DNA of 64,000 bases from Thiovibrio frasassiensis (lineage in GTDB: Bacteria > Desulfobacterota > Desulfobulbia > Desulfobulbales > Desulfurivibrionaceae). The notes beneath the pieces are model-generated. The model saw nothing but the letters and a program-made list of their open reading frames with translations. It made no database searches and had not been told where the DNA came from. The stretch lies in assembly GCF_029607905.1 (NCBI RefSeq), contig NZ_JAPHEH010000001.1:401530-465529 (forward strand). Direction: 5' to 3'. The position numbers were made by a program, and so were the translations under genes. Positions 36,208 through 46,858 of the stretch are shown piece by piece; the first letter of the stretch is position 1; each line of letters starts with the position of its first letter.

Positions 36208-37647
36208 ATGGCCTCTATCCGCGACCATCTCTTCGACAGCTCTTTTTTAGACCAATCCATCGCCTATCTGGCCGAGGCGCATAAGCTCGCGATCACCGTG
36301 CTCGACAGCGACGGCGCCACCGTGGCCAGCCGCCGGAGCGAGGGCAGCGACACCCCGACCAGCCGCGCCTATCCCTTCAGCTTTTCCTCCGACATCGGCA
36401 GTATGGTCTGCGGGGCGCCAAACCCGGAGCAGCTGGAGCAGGCGGAACCGCACATCCGCTATTGCCTGTCCGCCTTGAACAGCCAGCTGATGCGCGAGAC
36501 CGAACTCCAGGAAACCACCGAGGAGATGCTGCAGCTCGCCAGCCAGATGAACTTCCTGTTCAAGGTGGCCAAGCAGATCATCGGCATCGATGATCTGCAG
36601 AAATGCTACCAGATCATCCTGGAGGAAATCGCCAAGGCGACCAAGGCGGACCAGGGGTTTATCCAGACCAAGGGGCGGTGGGACGAGGAAATCTGCGTCA
36701 CCCACCGGATGAGCGAGGCGGAAGTTGCCGCAAGCCGGGAGAGCAGCAACCTGCAGCGCTCCGCAGGCGTCTCCACCATCATCTGCGCCCGGGAGGACGG
36801 CGCCTCGCTGCTCTACTCGCCGATCAAGGAAAAGGACGGATTGAGCGGCCAGATGCTCTTTATCCGCGCCCTGGGGCACCGCGCTTTTTCCGCCTCCGAA
36901 AAACAGCTGGTCGCGATCATCGAAAACATCATCTCGCCGACCTTTGAAACCCTGCGCCTGTATGACAGCCTGCAGGATCTCTACCTGAACACGGTCAAGG
37001 CGTTGGCTGCGGCCATTGACGCCAAGGACCAGTACACCCACGGCCATTCCTTCCGGGTGGCCAAGTATGCCATGGCCATCGGCGGAGAATTGGGGATCGA
37101 CAGCCAGCAGCTCAATGACCTGGAAATCGCCGGCTACATGCATGACCTGGGCAAGATCGGCATCTCGGAACTGATCCTGGGCAAGCCCGGCAAGCTCACC
37201 AGCGAAGAGTTCTGCCTCATTCAGCAACACCCGGTTTTTACCGACAAGATCCTCCAGCCCATCAAGCTGCCGCCCCACATCCTCGAAGGGGCAACCCAGC
37301 ACCATGAACGGATGGACGGCACCGGCTATCCCGGCGGCCTGGTGGGCATGGACATCTCCCGGTTCGGTCGGATCATCGCGGTGGCGGATGTTTTCGATGC
37401 CCTTACCTCCAAACGCCCTTACCGGGACGCCTTGCCGGTGGAAGAAGCACTCCAGAAGCTGTGCGAAGGGATCGACACCCTGTTCGATCGCGAAATGATC
37501 CTCGCCTTTATTGCCGCCTTGCAGTCGGACCGGAGCAAGGAGGTTTTGGGCGAGATCAACATGAGCCTGCGCCACAACGACCTCCAGAACTTGAATCACT
37601 TTCTCGTCGAACTGACCGAATTCGCCATGACCAGCAAGCGCGACTAA
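36208..37647 (+). CDS. GAF-like sensor with HD-GYP phosphodiesterase domain
   Basis: 479 aa. Residues about 1-100 form an unassigned sensor part, about 110-245 a GAF-like domain, and 255-450 an HD-GYP domain. The HD-GYP signature is intact: GHSFRVAKYAM, HDLGKIGI (HD pair, about residue 312), QHPVFT, QHHERMDGTGYPGGL (HHExxDGxGYP) and VADVFDALTSKRPYR. HD-GYP enzymes usually degrade cyclic di-GMP. No membrane segment, so cytoplasmic. Probably works with the CheY-like regulator upstream; no ribosome site is seen, so translation may be coupled. Confidence 0.92.
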   Translation: MASIRDHLFDSSFLDQSIAYLAEAHKLAITVLDSDGATVASRRSEGSDTPTSRAYPFSFSSDIGSMVCGAPNPEQLEQAEPHIRYCLSALNSQLMRETELQETTEEMLQLASQMNFLFKVAKQIIGIDDLQKCYQIILEEIAKATKADQGFIQTKGRWDEEICVTHRMSEAEVAASRESSNLQRSAGVSTIICAREDGASLLYSPIKEKDGLSGQMLFIRALGHRAFSASEKQLVAIIENIISPTFETLRLYDSLQDLYLNTVKALAAAIDAKDQYTHGHSFRVAKYAMAIGGELGIDSQQLNDLEIAGYMHDLGKIGISELILGKPGKLTSEEFCLIQQHPVFTDKILQPIKLPPHILEGATQHHERMDGTGYPGGLVGMDISRFGRIIAVADVFDALTSKRPYRDALPVEEALQKLCEGIDTLFDREMILAFIAALQSDRSKEVLGEINMSLRHNDLQNLNHFLVELTEFAMTSKRD

Positions 37648-37680
37648 CCCTCTTAGACAGAGCACAACGCAAGGAAATCC

Positions 37681-38310
37681 ATGCAGGTTCTCAAGCATCT
37701 TTTCGACAACAACAAGAACTGGGCCGCCAACATCAAGAAGGCGGAGCCGGACTTCTTCAGCAAACTCGCGAGCCAGCAGCGGCCGGAATACCTTTGGATC
37801 GGCTGCGCCGACAGCCGGGTGCCGGCCAACGAGATCGTCAACATGCTGCCGGGCGAGATCTTCGTGCACCGCAACATCGCCAACGTGGTGGTGCATACCG
37901 ACCTCAACTGCCTCTCGGTGATTCAGTACGCAGTGGACGTGCTCAAGGTCAAACACATCATTGTCTGCGGCCATTACGACTGCGGCGGCATTACCGCCGC
38001 CCTGGAAAACAGCGAACACGGCCTCATCGACAACTGGCTGCGACACATCAAGGATGTCTACCGCTTTCACAAGAAAGAGATCGACGCGCAAACCACGGAA
38101 AAAGAGAAGCTCGACCTGCTCTGCGAACTGAACGTGATGGAGCAGGTGGCCAATGTCTGCCATACCACCATGGTCCAGAATGCCTGGAAATCAGGGCAGG
38201 AACTGGCGGTGCACGGCTGGATCTACCGGGTGAGCGACGGCATCCTCAAGGATCTCAATGTCTGCACCACCGGGATCCACGAGATCCCCACCATCCAGCG
38301 GATCGTCTGA
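37681..38310 (+). CDS. can: Beta-class carbonic anhydrase
   Basis: 209 aa. Interconverts CO2 and bicarbonate. Zinc ligands are seen as Cys42 and Asp44 (CADSRVPANEI), His98 and Cys101 (CGHYDCGGI). The Asp44-Arg46 dyad fits the family, which in many members lets the enzyme switch to an inactive state. AAGGAA lies upstream of the start. Lies 33 bp after the HD-GYP gene and is convergent with nifA. Confidence 0.96.
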   Translation: MQVLKHLFDNNKNWAANIKKAEPDFFSKLASQQRPEYLWIGCADSRVPANEIVNMLPGEIFVHRNIANVVVHTDLNCLSVIQYAVDVLKVKHIIVCGHYDCGGITAALENSEHGLIDNWLRHIKDVYRFHKKEIDAQTTEKEKLDLLCELNVMEQVANVCHTTMVQNAWKSGQELAVHGWIYRVSDGILKDLNVCTTGIHEIPTIQRIV

Positions 38311-38362
38311 CCCCAGGGGCAGCAACCTGCCAGCGCCGCTCATCACTGCCAGCCTCTTGTAT

Positions 38363-40018
38363 TCAAGAAAACTCCGGCAGGACAATGTCGTATTTTTTGA
38401 TCCGGTACCCCATCTGCCGCTGGGTGAGCCCGAGTTCCCGGGCCGCCCTGGCCTGTACCCACCCGTGTCGCCGCAACGCCGCCACCACCTCTTCTTTCTC
38501 CATATCCTTTAAAAACTTATGCGTTCCCTTTTCCTCCGCAACCCCGCCGGTCAATGCCTGGTACCCGACGCCGGCTCCCTCAATGCGGCAAAAAGGCGCG
38601 GCTGACTCCTCCGTTTCCGTGACTGCGGTGATGTAGCTGGGCAACTCCCGGGAAACGATGCTCTCGCGATCCGCCATGATCACCAACCGCTCGATAAGAT
38701 TCTGCAACTCGCGGACATTGCCCGGCCAGTTGTAACCACAGAGGAGCTGAAGCACGGAGCTCGAAAGATGGACCTCCCGCTGGTTCATGCGATTGCTCTC
38801 CTTCAGAAAATGATCGAGGAGCAGGGGGATGTCTTCCCGGCGCTCCCGGAGGGGGGGCAAAATTACCGGGACGACGTTGAGGCGGTAGTAAAGATCCGCC
38901 CGAAAACTCCCCTGCTCGACACATGCTTCCAGGCTTCGGTTGGTGGCGGCAATGACCCGAACATTGACCGTGATGGTCTGGATGCCGCCCAGCCGTTCAA
39001 ACATCTGCTCCTGCAGCACCCGCAGCAGTTTGGCCTGCAGGGCCAGGGGGAGCTCCCCGACCTCATCAAGAAAAATAGTGCCGCCGTCCGCCAGCTCGAA
39101 ACGCCCCTTTTTGAGGGCGGCCGCCCCGGTGAAGGCGCCCTTCTCATGGCCGAGCAGCTCGCTTTCCAAAAGATTTTCCGGCAGGGCCGCGCAGTTGATT
39201 TTGATAAAGGGCTTGTTTGCCCGAGGGCTTGCCAGGTGGATGGCCCGGGCGACCAGTTCCTTGCCGGTGCCGGACTCTCCCAGGATCAAGGCGGTGGCCC
39301 GGCTGGGGGCGACCTTGTCGATGTAGTTGTACACATCCTGGATCCGCTTGCACTGGCCGATGATGTTGTGTTGGTTGTAGCGGTTGCGCAGCTCCTTTTT
39401 GAGCAGCAGGTTCTCTTCCACCAGCACCTGCTGCCTGTGGGAGACCGCCTTGTGCAGCCGCAGGAACTGGGCGATGAGCATGGCAACCACGGTGAGAAAA
39501 CGGATGTCTTCCTCAAAGGAGATCTCCGGACCGAAGAGCCGGTCCACGGAGAGAACGCCCACCGGTCCCTCGGGCAGCATGACCGGCACGCCGATAAAGG
39601 AGATCTCCCCCTTGGGCAGATTGGCCCGGGCCCCGGTTCGGTTCAGGAAAAGCGGTTCGCTGTGGATGTCCGGCACCACGAAAGGATAGCCGCTCTGAAA
39701 GATGCGGCCGATCACCCCCTCGTTGGGTCGGTAAATCCCGCGTCGCTCCTCCGCTTTGCTGAGCCCGTATGAGGCAGCGATGGAGAGCTGCTCGCCGCCT
39801 TCTTCCTGGAGGACCAGGGTCGCCCGCTCCATACGCAGGGTTTCGTGGAGGATCCCCAATACCTCCGCAAGGGTTTTCTTGATATCCAGAGCCGAGCCGA
39901 TGAGCTGGCTTATCTGGTACAGAGCCTGCAGCTCAAGGCGTTCGGTTGGGTAGTCGGGTTTGCTCATGATCTGTATCAGCCTTTGTCTTTGATTCGCCGA
40001 AACGGAAACTTCCGGCAT
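38363..40018 (-). CDS. nifA: Nif-specific transcriptional activator NifA (sigma-54 dependent)
   Basis: 551 aa from the first ATG; an in-frame ATG at 39964 would give 533. Domains: N-terminal GAF (about residues 28-180), AAA+ domain (about 215-450) with Walker [17 protein letters not shown], the sigma-54 contact loop [14 protein letters not shown], and Walker [13 protein letters not shown], then a C-terminal Fis-type HTH ([20 protein letters not shown]). No Cys-rich interdomain linker is evident, so it may resemble the less oxygen-sensitive NifA class. It diverges from nifH and faces two matching NifA sites in the island. Confidence 0.92.
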   Translation of the reverse strand: MPEVSVSANQRQRLIQIMSKPDYPTERLELQALYQISQLIGSALDIKKTLAEVLGILHETLRMERATLVLQEEGGEQLSIAASYGLSKAEERRGIYRPNEGVIGRIFQSGYPFVVPDIHSEPLFLNRTGARANLPKGEISFIGVPVMLPEGPVGVLSVDRLFGPEISFEEDIRFLTVVAMLIAQFLRLHKAVSHRQQVLVEENLLLKKELRNRYNQHNIIGQCKRIQDVYNYIDKVAPSRATALILGESGTGKELVARAIHLASPRANKPFIKINCAALPENLLESELLGHEKGAFTGAAALKKGRFELADGGTIFLDEVGELPLALQAKLLRVLQEQMFERLGGIQTITVNVRVIAATNRSLEACVEQGSFRADLYYRLNVVPVILPPLRERREDIPLLLDHFLKESNRMNQREVHLSSSVLQLLCGYNWPGNVRELQNLIERLVIMADRESIVSRELPSYITAVTETEESAAPFCRIEGAGVGYQALTGGVAEEKGTHKFLKDMEKEEVVAALRRHGWVQARAARELGLTQRQMGYRIKKYDIVLPEFS

Positions 40019-40258
40019 TACTTCTTTGTGTATGAAATAAGCAATAAATGTTCCAATACTTCAAAATTGTAACATTATAGACGGAATCACCACATAACAT
40101 GCCGAAATTTAAGTTAAATTAAAAACAGACCGTGCCGAGGCACCGAAACAACAAACACACAAAAGTTACATTTTGCGTAATATCAATTTAAATAAATACA
40201 CACAAATGTAATTAAATACCTCCACAGCACCTTGCTCGCGCGGTTCATCGACCTTCCT

Positions 40259-41294
<1,036 letters not shown>

Positions 41295-41377
41295 GAGGCA
41301 GCTGACAACCGTAAGCTGCCAGCGAGGGTTAACCCAACAGCAGCGAGCAACACCAAAAAAATAATGGAGAAACAACC

Positions 41378-41734
41378 ATGTTGACTATGATCAGAGCAAT
41401 TGTCCGGCCGGAAAAAGCAGACAAGGTCCTTGCCGCCCTCATGGAGGCGGGCTATCCGGCGGTAACCAAGTATTCCGTGGCAGGCCGCGGCAAACAGCGC
41501 GGCATCAAGATCGGCGAGGTCACCTACGACGAACTGCCGAAGGTTATGCTGATGAGCGTTATCAACCCCTCGGACAAGGAGTTTTTCATCGAGACCGTGA
41601 TGAATACGGCCCGCTCCACCGGCAAGGGCGCCTTCGGCGACGGCAAGATTTTTGTTTCCGAGGTGGAGGAATCCTACACCATCAGCTCCGGCGTCAAGGA
41701 GACAGATTATGTCAAGGAGGGGGTGACGCCATGA
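41378..41734 (+). CDS. nifI1: NifI1, PII-like regulator of nitrogenase activity
   Basis: 118 aa. PII fold: MIRAIVRPEKADKVLAALME, a T-loop region around KYSVAGRGKQRGIKIGEVTYD and the C-loop GAFGDGKIFVSEVEESYTI. In NifI1/NifI2 systems of methanogens and anaerobes the two proteins form a complex that blocks NifDK when 2-oxoglutarate is low. Its place between nifH and nifD is diagnostic. GGAG lies 9 nt upstream. The stop overlaps nifI2 by 4 bp. Confidence 0.93.
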   Translation: MLTMIRAIVRPEKADKVLAALMEAGYPAVTKYSVAGRGKQRGIKIGEVTYDELPKVMLMSVINPSDKEFFIETVMNTARSTGKGAFGDGKIFVSEVEESYTISSGVKETDYVKEGVTP

Positions 41735-42105
41735 AAGAGGTGATTGCCATCGTGCGGATAAACATGATGAATCAAACCAAACAGGCCCTCACCGACTGCG
41801 GAGTGGATGCCTTCTTTGCCCATGAGGCCCAAGGCCGCGGCGTAGGCTTTGTCAGCCCGGCAGTTCTGGAAGGGGCCGTGCAGGGGTATGAAGAGGCCGC
41901 CGCACTTTTGGGGGAAAAGGGCAAGCTCTACCCGAAACGAATGATCACCGCGGTGGTGGAAGACTCCATGGTGGGCTGCGTGGTGGAAACCATTATCAAT
42001 ACGAATCAGACCGGTCTGCCTGGCGACGGCAAGGTTTTTGTTTTGCCTCTCACCGATGCGGTCCGGGTCAGGACAGGCGAGACGGGCGTTAAATCCATCT
42101 CATAA
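41731..42105 (+). CDS. nifI2: NifI2, PII-like regulator of nitrogenase activity
   Basis: 124 aa. PII fold: VIAIVRINMMNQTKQALTDC, a longer T-loop segment after AHEAQGRGVGFV, and the C-loop TGLPGDGKVFVLPLTDAVRVRTGETG, which matches the classical PII signature. Partner of NifI1 by overlap (ATGA) and by family. Twelve bases separate it from nifD. Direct control of nitrogenase activity by ammonium, without ADP-ribosylation, is the likely role. Confidence 0.93.
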   Translation: MKEVIAIVRINMMNQTKQALTDCGVDAFFAHEAQGRGVGFVSPAVLEGAVQGYEEAAALLGEKGKLYPKRMITAVVEDSMVGCVVETIINTNQTGLPGDGKVFVLPLTDAVRVRTGETGVKSIS

Positions 42106-42116
42106 GGAGAAATACA

Positions 42117-43757
42117 ATGGCAACAGCAACAAAGAACAAGCTGGTGCAGTGGGGTCCTGCCGAGGTCAAGTCGGCACTCCTTGAGAAGTATCCGCCCAAG
42201 GTAGGCCGTAAGCGCGCCAAGCAGATCATGATCAACGAAGCCCTGCAGAACGAGACCCCGGAGCTCACCGCAAACGTGCGCACCATTCCCGGCATCATCA
42301 CCATGCGCGGCTGCACCTATGCCGGCTGCAAGGGCGTTATCATGGGGCCGACCCGCGACATCGTCAATCTGGTGCACGGCCCCATCGGCTGCAGCTTTTA
42401 TGCCTGGCTGACCCGGAGAAACCAGACCGATGCGGGGCCTACCGGGGAAAATTACATGAACTACTGCTTTTCCACGGACATGCAGGAGCAGGACATCATC
42501 TTCGGCGGCGAAAAGAAGCTGGCCCAGGCGATCCAGGAGGCGTACGACCTCTTTCACCCCAAATCCATCGCCGTGTTCGCCACCTGTCCGGTGGGGTTGA
42601 TCGGGGACGATATCCATACCGTGTCCAAGAACATGAAGGAAAAATTCGGCGACTGCAACGTCTACGCCTTTTCCTGCGAAGGGTACAAGGGGGTGAGCCA
42701 GTCCGCGGGCCATCACATCGCCAACAACCAGGTGTTCAGGCATCTGGTGGGCCAGAACGACGAGGTGAAGCCGGGCAAGTACAAGATCAACCTCTTGGGC
42801 GAGTACAACATCGGCGGCGACGGCTTCGAGATCGACCGGATCTTCAAGAAATGCGGGATCACCTGCATCTCGACCTTTTCCGGCAACTCGACCTACGACC
42901 AGTTCGCCTCCTCCCATACCGCGGATCTCAATGCGGTCATGTGCCACCGCTCCATCAACTATGTGGCGGACATGATGGAGACCAAGTACGGCATTCCCTG
43001 GGTCAAGGTGAATTTCATCGGCGCCAAGGCCACGGCCAAGAGCCTGCGCAAGATCGCCGAATATTTCGGGGAAAAGGAGCTCATCGATACGGTGGAAAAG
43101 GTGATCGCCGAGGAGATGCCCGGAGTAGAGGCGGCCCTGGCCGAGATCACTCCCCGGACAGAAAATAAGACCGTCATGATGTTTGTCGGCGGCTCCCGGG
43201 CCCATCATTACAAGGAACTCTTTGACGAGCTCAAGATGAAAACCATCTCGGCCGGCTATGAGTTCGGGCATGAGGACGATTACGAGGGTCGCCAGGTGCT
43301 GCCCAACATCAAGCTGGATGCGGACAGCCGCAACATTGAGGAGCTCGAGGTTGAGCCGGATGAAACCCGCTTCAAGCCGCGCAAAAGCGACAAGGAGATG
43401 AAGGCCCTGGACAAGGCGGGCTACAAGTTCAAGCAATATGACGGCCTGGCCGCGGACATGGACAAGGGCACGCTGATTATCGACGATCTGAACCAGTACG
43501 AGGCGGAAAAACTGGTGGAACTGATGAAGCCGGATCTTTTCTGTGCCGGCATCAAGGAGAAATACTCCATTCAGAAACTGGGCGTGCCCATGAAACAGCT
43601 CCATAGTTACGACTCCGGCGGCCCCTATGCCGGTTTTCTGGGGGCGGTCAACTTCTACCAGGAGATCGACCGCTTGGTGAACTCCAAGGTCTGGGGCTAT
43701 ATGAAGGCTCCCTGGCAGAAGAACCCGCAGTTGTCTGGTTCCTTTGCCTGGGAGTAA
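42117..43757 (+). CDS. nifD: Nitrogenase MoFe protein alpha chain
   Basis: 546 aa. P-cluster Cys lie in MRGCTYAGCKG, HGPIGCS and ATCPVG. The substrate-pocket stretch CEGYKGVSQSAGHHIANN holds the conserved Gln and His. FeMo-cofactor ligands are expected at the Cys of NAVMCHRSINY and the His of KQLHSYDSGGPY. The latter motif, with GFLGAVNFYQEIDRLVN, resembles the nitrogenases of strict anaerobes rather than the Azotobacter type. GGAG precedes the start. An anaerobe-type insertion of about 50 residues lies near residues 400-450. Confidence 0.97.
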   Translation: MATATKNKLVQWGPAEVKSALLEKYPPKVGRKRAKQIMINEALQNETPELTANVRTIPGIITMRGCTYAGCKGVIMGPTRDIVNLVHGPIGCSFYAWLTRRNQTDAGPTGENYMNYCFSTDMQEQDIIFGGEKKLAQAIQEAYDLFHPKSIAVFATCPVGLIGDDIHTVSKNMKEKFGDCNVYAFSCEGYKGVSQSAGHHIANNQVFRHLVGQNDEVKPGKYKINLLGEYNIGGDGFEIDRIFKKCGITCISTFSGNSTYDQFASSHTADLNAVMCHRSINYVADMMETKYGIPWVKVNFIGAKATAKSLRKIAEYFGEKELIDTVEKVIAEEMPGVEAALAEITPRTENKTVMMFVGGSRAHHYKELFDELKMKTISAGYEFGHEDDYEGRQVLPNIKLDADSRNIEELEVEPDETRFKPRKSDKEMKALDKAGYKFKQYDGLAADMDKGTLIIDDLNQYEAEKLVELMKPDLFCAGIKEKYSIQKLGVPMKQLHSYDSGGPYAGFLGAVNFYQEIDRLVNSKVWGYMKAPWQKNPQLSGSFAWE

Positions 43758-43775
43758 GGCGGCTGTGCCGGGCTG

Positions 43776-43857
43776 GAAATGAAAAGTTAAAAATGAAAAG
43801 TGAAAAGTGGAGGATGGCGAAGAGAATTTTCTCATTCTTCACTCTTCATTCTTCACC
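43776..43857. repeat. Opposed degenerate AAAAGTGA repeats between nifD and nifK
   Basis: Left array (43776-43809) GAAATGAAAAGTTAAAAATG-type units on +, right array (43830-43857) CATTCTTCACTCTTC-type units. Same style as the element at 8391-8518. It lies inside the nif operon without a terminator-like U tract and separates nifD and nifK, which usually overlap or nearly touch. Confidence 0.55.
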
Positions 43858-43877
43858 CACCACTAGAGGATACAACA

Positions 43878-45251
43878 ATGCTCTTACGACATACACCCAC
43901 AGAGATTACAGAGCGCACGGCCCTGACCATTAATCCGGCCAAGACCTGTCAGCCCATCGGCGCCATGTATGCGGCTCTCGGCATCCACGGATGCCTGCCG
44001 CACAGCCATGGCTCCCAGGGTTGCTGCGCGTATCACCGCTCCGCCCTGACCCGGCATTACAAGGAGCCGGTCTCCGCCTCCACCAGCTCTTTTACCGAAG
44101 GTGCCTCGGTTTTCGGCGGCCAGGCCAATATGCTCCAGGCCATCAACAACATCTTCACCGTCTATAACCCCGAGGTGATAGCGATCCACACCACCTGCCT
44201 CTCCGAGACCATCGGCGACGATCTGCCCCAGATCAAGAAAAAGGCGGTCGCGGAAGGAAAGGTTCCCGAGGGCAGGTATTTGATCAGCGCCTCCACCCCG
44301 AGCTACGCGGGATCGCACGTCACCGGTTTTTCCAACATGGTCAAGGCCATGGCCGGGATGGCGGAGCCAACCGGGAAAAAAAACGGCAAGGTCAACATCA
44401 TCCCCGGCTGGGTGGAGCCTGCCGACATGGAGGAGATCAAGCGGATCACCGGAATGATCGGGGTGAAAACCATCCTTTTCCCGGACACCTCCGGCGTGCT
44501 CAACGGCCCGCTCTCCGGCGAGTACAAGATGTTTCCCGACGGCGGCACCACCGTGGCCGAGTTGAAGTCCACCGGGGACTCCAAGGGAACCCTGGCTCTG
44601 GGAGAATGGTGTTCCGCCGATGCGGCCCGTGAACTCGACAAGCAGCACAAGGTTCCCTGCAGCGTCTTGGACATGCCCTTTGGCCTTATGGCCACAGACC
44701 GGTTCATCGATGCCCTGCGGACCATCGCCGGGGTGTCCATCCCCGATGTGATTGTCAATGAACGCGGCCAGCTGGTGGACATGATTTCGGACATGCACCA
44801 GTATCTCTACGGCAAAAAGGTGGCCCTGGTCGGCGACCCGGATCAGCTCATCGCCATGACCGAGTTTCTGGTCTCCATGGATATGAAGCCGATCCATATC
44901 GTCACCGGTACCCCGGGCAAGAAGTTTGAAAAGCGGATCAAGGAACTCACCAAGGAGATGGGGCGTGAGGTCAACGTCAAGGCCAAAGGGGATATGTTCC
45001 TGCTCCATCAGTGGATCAAGAACGAGCCGGTGGACCTGATCATCGGCAATACCTACTGCAAGTATATCGCCCGGGACGAGGACATTCCCTACGTGCGTTG
45101 GGGTTTCCCCATTCTGGATCGGCAGGGGCATCAGTACTTCCCCACCGTGGGCTACAAAGGCGGCCTCAGGCTGCTGGAAAAGATCCTCGGTGTGTTGCTC
45201 GATCGTAAAGACCGGGATGATTCCGAGTCGAAGTTCGAGCTGGTGCTTTAG
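43878..45251 (+). CDS. nifK: Nitrogenase MoFe protein beta chain
   Basis: 457 aa, the short form without the N-terminal extension of Azotobacter NifK, as in anaerobes. P-cluster Cys lie in AKTCQPIGAM, GCLPHSHGSQGC and HTTCLSETIGDD. The conserved Ser of the P-cluster region lies in SASTSSFTEG. The start at 43878 is set by AGAGGA 9 nt upstream; the longer frame from 43800 reads through repeat DNA. Partner of NifD in the heterotetramer. Confidence 0.97.
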   Translation: MLLRHTPTEITERTALTINPAKTCQPIGAMYAALGIHGCLPHSHGSQGCCAYHRSALTRHYKEPVSASTSSFTEGASVFGGQANMLQAINNIFTVYNPEVIAIHTTCLSETIGDDLPQIKKKAVAEGKVPEGRYLISASTPSYAGSHVTGFSNMVKAMAGMAEPTGKKNGKVNIIPGWVEPADMEEIKRITGMIGVKTILFPDTSGVLNGPLSGEYKMFPDGGTTVAELKSTGDSKGTLALGEWCSADAARELDKQHKVPCSVLDMPFGLMATDRFIDALRTIAGVSIPDVIVNERGQLVDMISDMHQYLYGKKVALVGDPDQLIAMTEFLVSMDMKPIHIVTGTPGKKFEKRIKELTKEMGREVNVKAKGDMFLLHQWIKNEPVDLIIGNTYCKYIARDEDIPYVRWGFPILDRQGHQYFPTVGYKGGLRLLEKILGVLLDRKDRDDSESKFELVL

Positions 45252-45368
45252 TTCCGACAAAATTGGGGCCAGATTCCAAATCTCTCCCCATCCTGAAGAG
45301 AGTACAACTGGCGGTGGCGGGGGAAGTGATTCCCCCGCCGCTCCTTGCGCATTACGCCGGAGGCCGGG

Positions 45369-46514
45369 ATGACCATTATTCATTTACCCAAGACCAAACA
45401 AGGGTGCGGCACCAAGATTCCCCAGCGGCTTATCCTGCCGGTGGCCCCTCAGGCGGCAGCCCGGATCCGTTTCTGCGGTGAGGATCCCCTGCCCCAGGCG
45501 GTGCCCCTCCGGGGAGCGCTTACCTGGATTGCGGATTTGCTGGGTCAGGGAAGCGATCTTGCCGGGTTGGACCTCCATGGTCCGGGGGACCCTCTGGCCA
45601 CCGTGACCATGACCCGGGACATCCTGGCCATGCTGCGGGAGCACTATCCTGATTTGCCCCTGGGCATTACCACCCTGGGGCTGGGGTTGGCCGAGCATGC
45701 CGGAGTGTTGGCCGAGCAGGGTGTTTCCAGGGTTACCCTGCTGCTGGATGCGGTTACCCCGCAGACCATCAAGAAAATCTACACCTGGATCCGGCCGGGC
45801 AAACGGAATACCCCCCTGGCGGAAGCGGCGGAGATCCTGATCGAATCGCAAGCCAAGGGAATCTCGGCCTGCAAGGCGGCAGGCATTGCGGTCTCTATCC
45901 AGACTACGGTGTATGGCGGGATCAATGAAGAGGAAATTGAAGAAATTGCCCGCCAGGCTTCCGGTCTCGGCGCAGACTCCATCAGCCTGCTGCCCGGGAA
46001 GGGATGGCTGAACAAGGAAGAGAAACTGCCCCTGCCCTCAGAAGAGACGATGGCGGCTCTGGCACAGAAGGCGGGCCAGCACCTCTCGGTTGTCTGCCTG
46101 CCGGAGCAAGCGCTCCAGGGCGAGGGTATCCCCTCGGCAGACGCAGGAGTCCTGTCCGTGCCCAAGCCGACCACGGCCAGACCCAATGTGGCCGTGCTCA
46201 GCGCCAACGGCATGGATATCGATCTCCATCTCGGGCAAGCCATCAAGGCGCTGATCTATGGGCCGAGGGAAGACGGCCTCCCCTGTCTGCTCGGGACCCG
46301 GGATCTCCCAGAGCCCGGCAGTGGTGACAACCGCTGGCAGCAGGTGGCGGAAATTTTAAACGATTGTTTTGTGCTTATGGCCGCCAGCGCGGGACAAAAG
46401 CCGCGGGATATTTTATCAAGCCACGGCCTGAGCGTACTTTTGCTGGAGGACAATGTCGAGGGCACGGTGGATGTGCTCTACGGCGGCGGCAAGAAAGGAA
46501 AAAACAGGAAGTAG
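45369..46514 (+). CDS. NifB-like protein lacking the radical SAM cysteines, fused to a NifX-like domain
   Basis: 381 aa. Residues about 15-250 align by eye with NifB: ILPVAPQAAARIRFCGED replaces NifB's LPVAPNCNIKCNYCDRK, then GPGDPLA, DAVTPQTIKKIYTWIRPGK and GINEEEIEEIA. The CX3CX2C cluster loop is lost (Ala-Ala-Ala-Arg-Ile-Arg-Phe-Cys), and the later Cys that hold the K clusters are missing. The C-terminal 110 residues form a NifX/NafY-like cofactor-binding domain (LSANGMDIDLHLGQA). It cannot cleave SAM in the normal way, so a carrier, scaffold or regulatory role is inferred. GGAGG 5 nt upstream. Lies between nifK and the ferredoxin gene. Confidence 0.8.
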   Translation: MTIIHLPKTKQGCGTKIPQRLILPVAPQAAARIRFCGEDPLPQAVPLRGALTWIADLLGQGSDLAGLDLHGPGDPLATVTMTRDILAMLREHYPDLPLGITTLGLGLAEHAGVLAEQGVSRVTLLLDAVTPQTIKKIYTWIRPGKRNTPLAEAAEILIESQAKGISACKAAGIAVSIQTTVYGGINEEEIEEIARQASGLGADSISLLPGKGWLNKEEKLPLPSEETMAALAQKAGQHLSVVCLPEQALQGEGIPSADAGVLSVPKPTTARPNVAVLSANGMDIDLHLGQAIKALIYGPREDGLPCLLGTRDLPEPGSGDNRWQQVAEILNDCFVLMAASAGQKPRDILSSHGLSVLLLEDNVEGTVDVLYGGGKKGKNRK

Positions 46515-46540
46515 TATTCACAATAGAGGAGATACTCAAA

Positions 46541-46846
46541 ATGGCCATACCAGCGCGTCAGATCATCGTTTGCCAGAGTTTCCGGGTCGCCGGCGACAAG
46601 AAGGGCATTTGCCACAAGCAGACCGAAGGGTTTCTGCAATACATCGAAGAAGAGGTGCTCGATCGGGGGCTGGACTGCCTGATCAGCGCCACCACCTGCC
46701 TCAAGCAATGCGACTCCGGGCCCATCATGGTGATTCAGCCGGAGAACTGGTGGTTCAAGGGGGTGGACAGCGAAGAGGCCATCGACGCGATCCTGGACGG
46801 CCTTGAGGATGGCGAGCCTCCTGCCAAGTACCTGATTACCGCATAG
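46541..46846 (+). CDS. Thioredoxin-like [2Fe-2S] ferredoxin
   Basis: 101 aa. Four Cys fit the thioredoxin-like ferredoxin pattern: Cys11 (IIVCQSF), Cys24 (KGICHKQ), and the CX3C pair TTCLKQCDSGP. The end has MVIQPENWWFKGVDSEEA, typical of this family near nif genes, including the clostridial and Azotobacter FeSII-like group. It may donate electrons to nitrogenase or its cofactor enzymes, or protect them. GAGGAG lies upstream of the start; the longer frame from 46364 overlaps the NifB-like gene. Confidence 0.85.
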   Translation: MAIPARQIIVCQSFRVAGDKKGICHKQTEGFLQYIEEEVLDRGLDCLISATTCLKQCDSGPIMVIQPENWWFKGVDSEEAIDAILDGLEDGEPPAKYLITA

Positions 46847-46858
46847 GGTGGAGAGCAG

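Noticed and set aside
36208-37647. GGDEF diguanylate cyclase domain in the HD-GYP protein
   Set aside because: No GGDEF or EAL motif; only the HD-GYP signature is present.
45369-46514. Calling the gene a second functional nifB
   Set aside because: The CX3CX2C loop and the later cluster Cys are missing, while an intact nifB lies at 51935.
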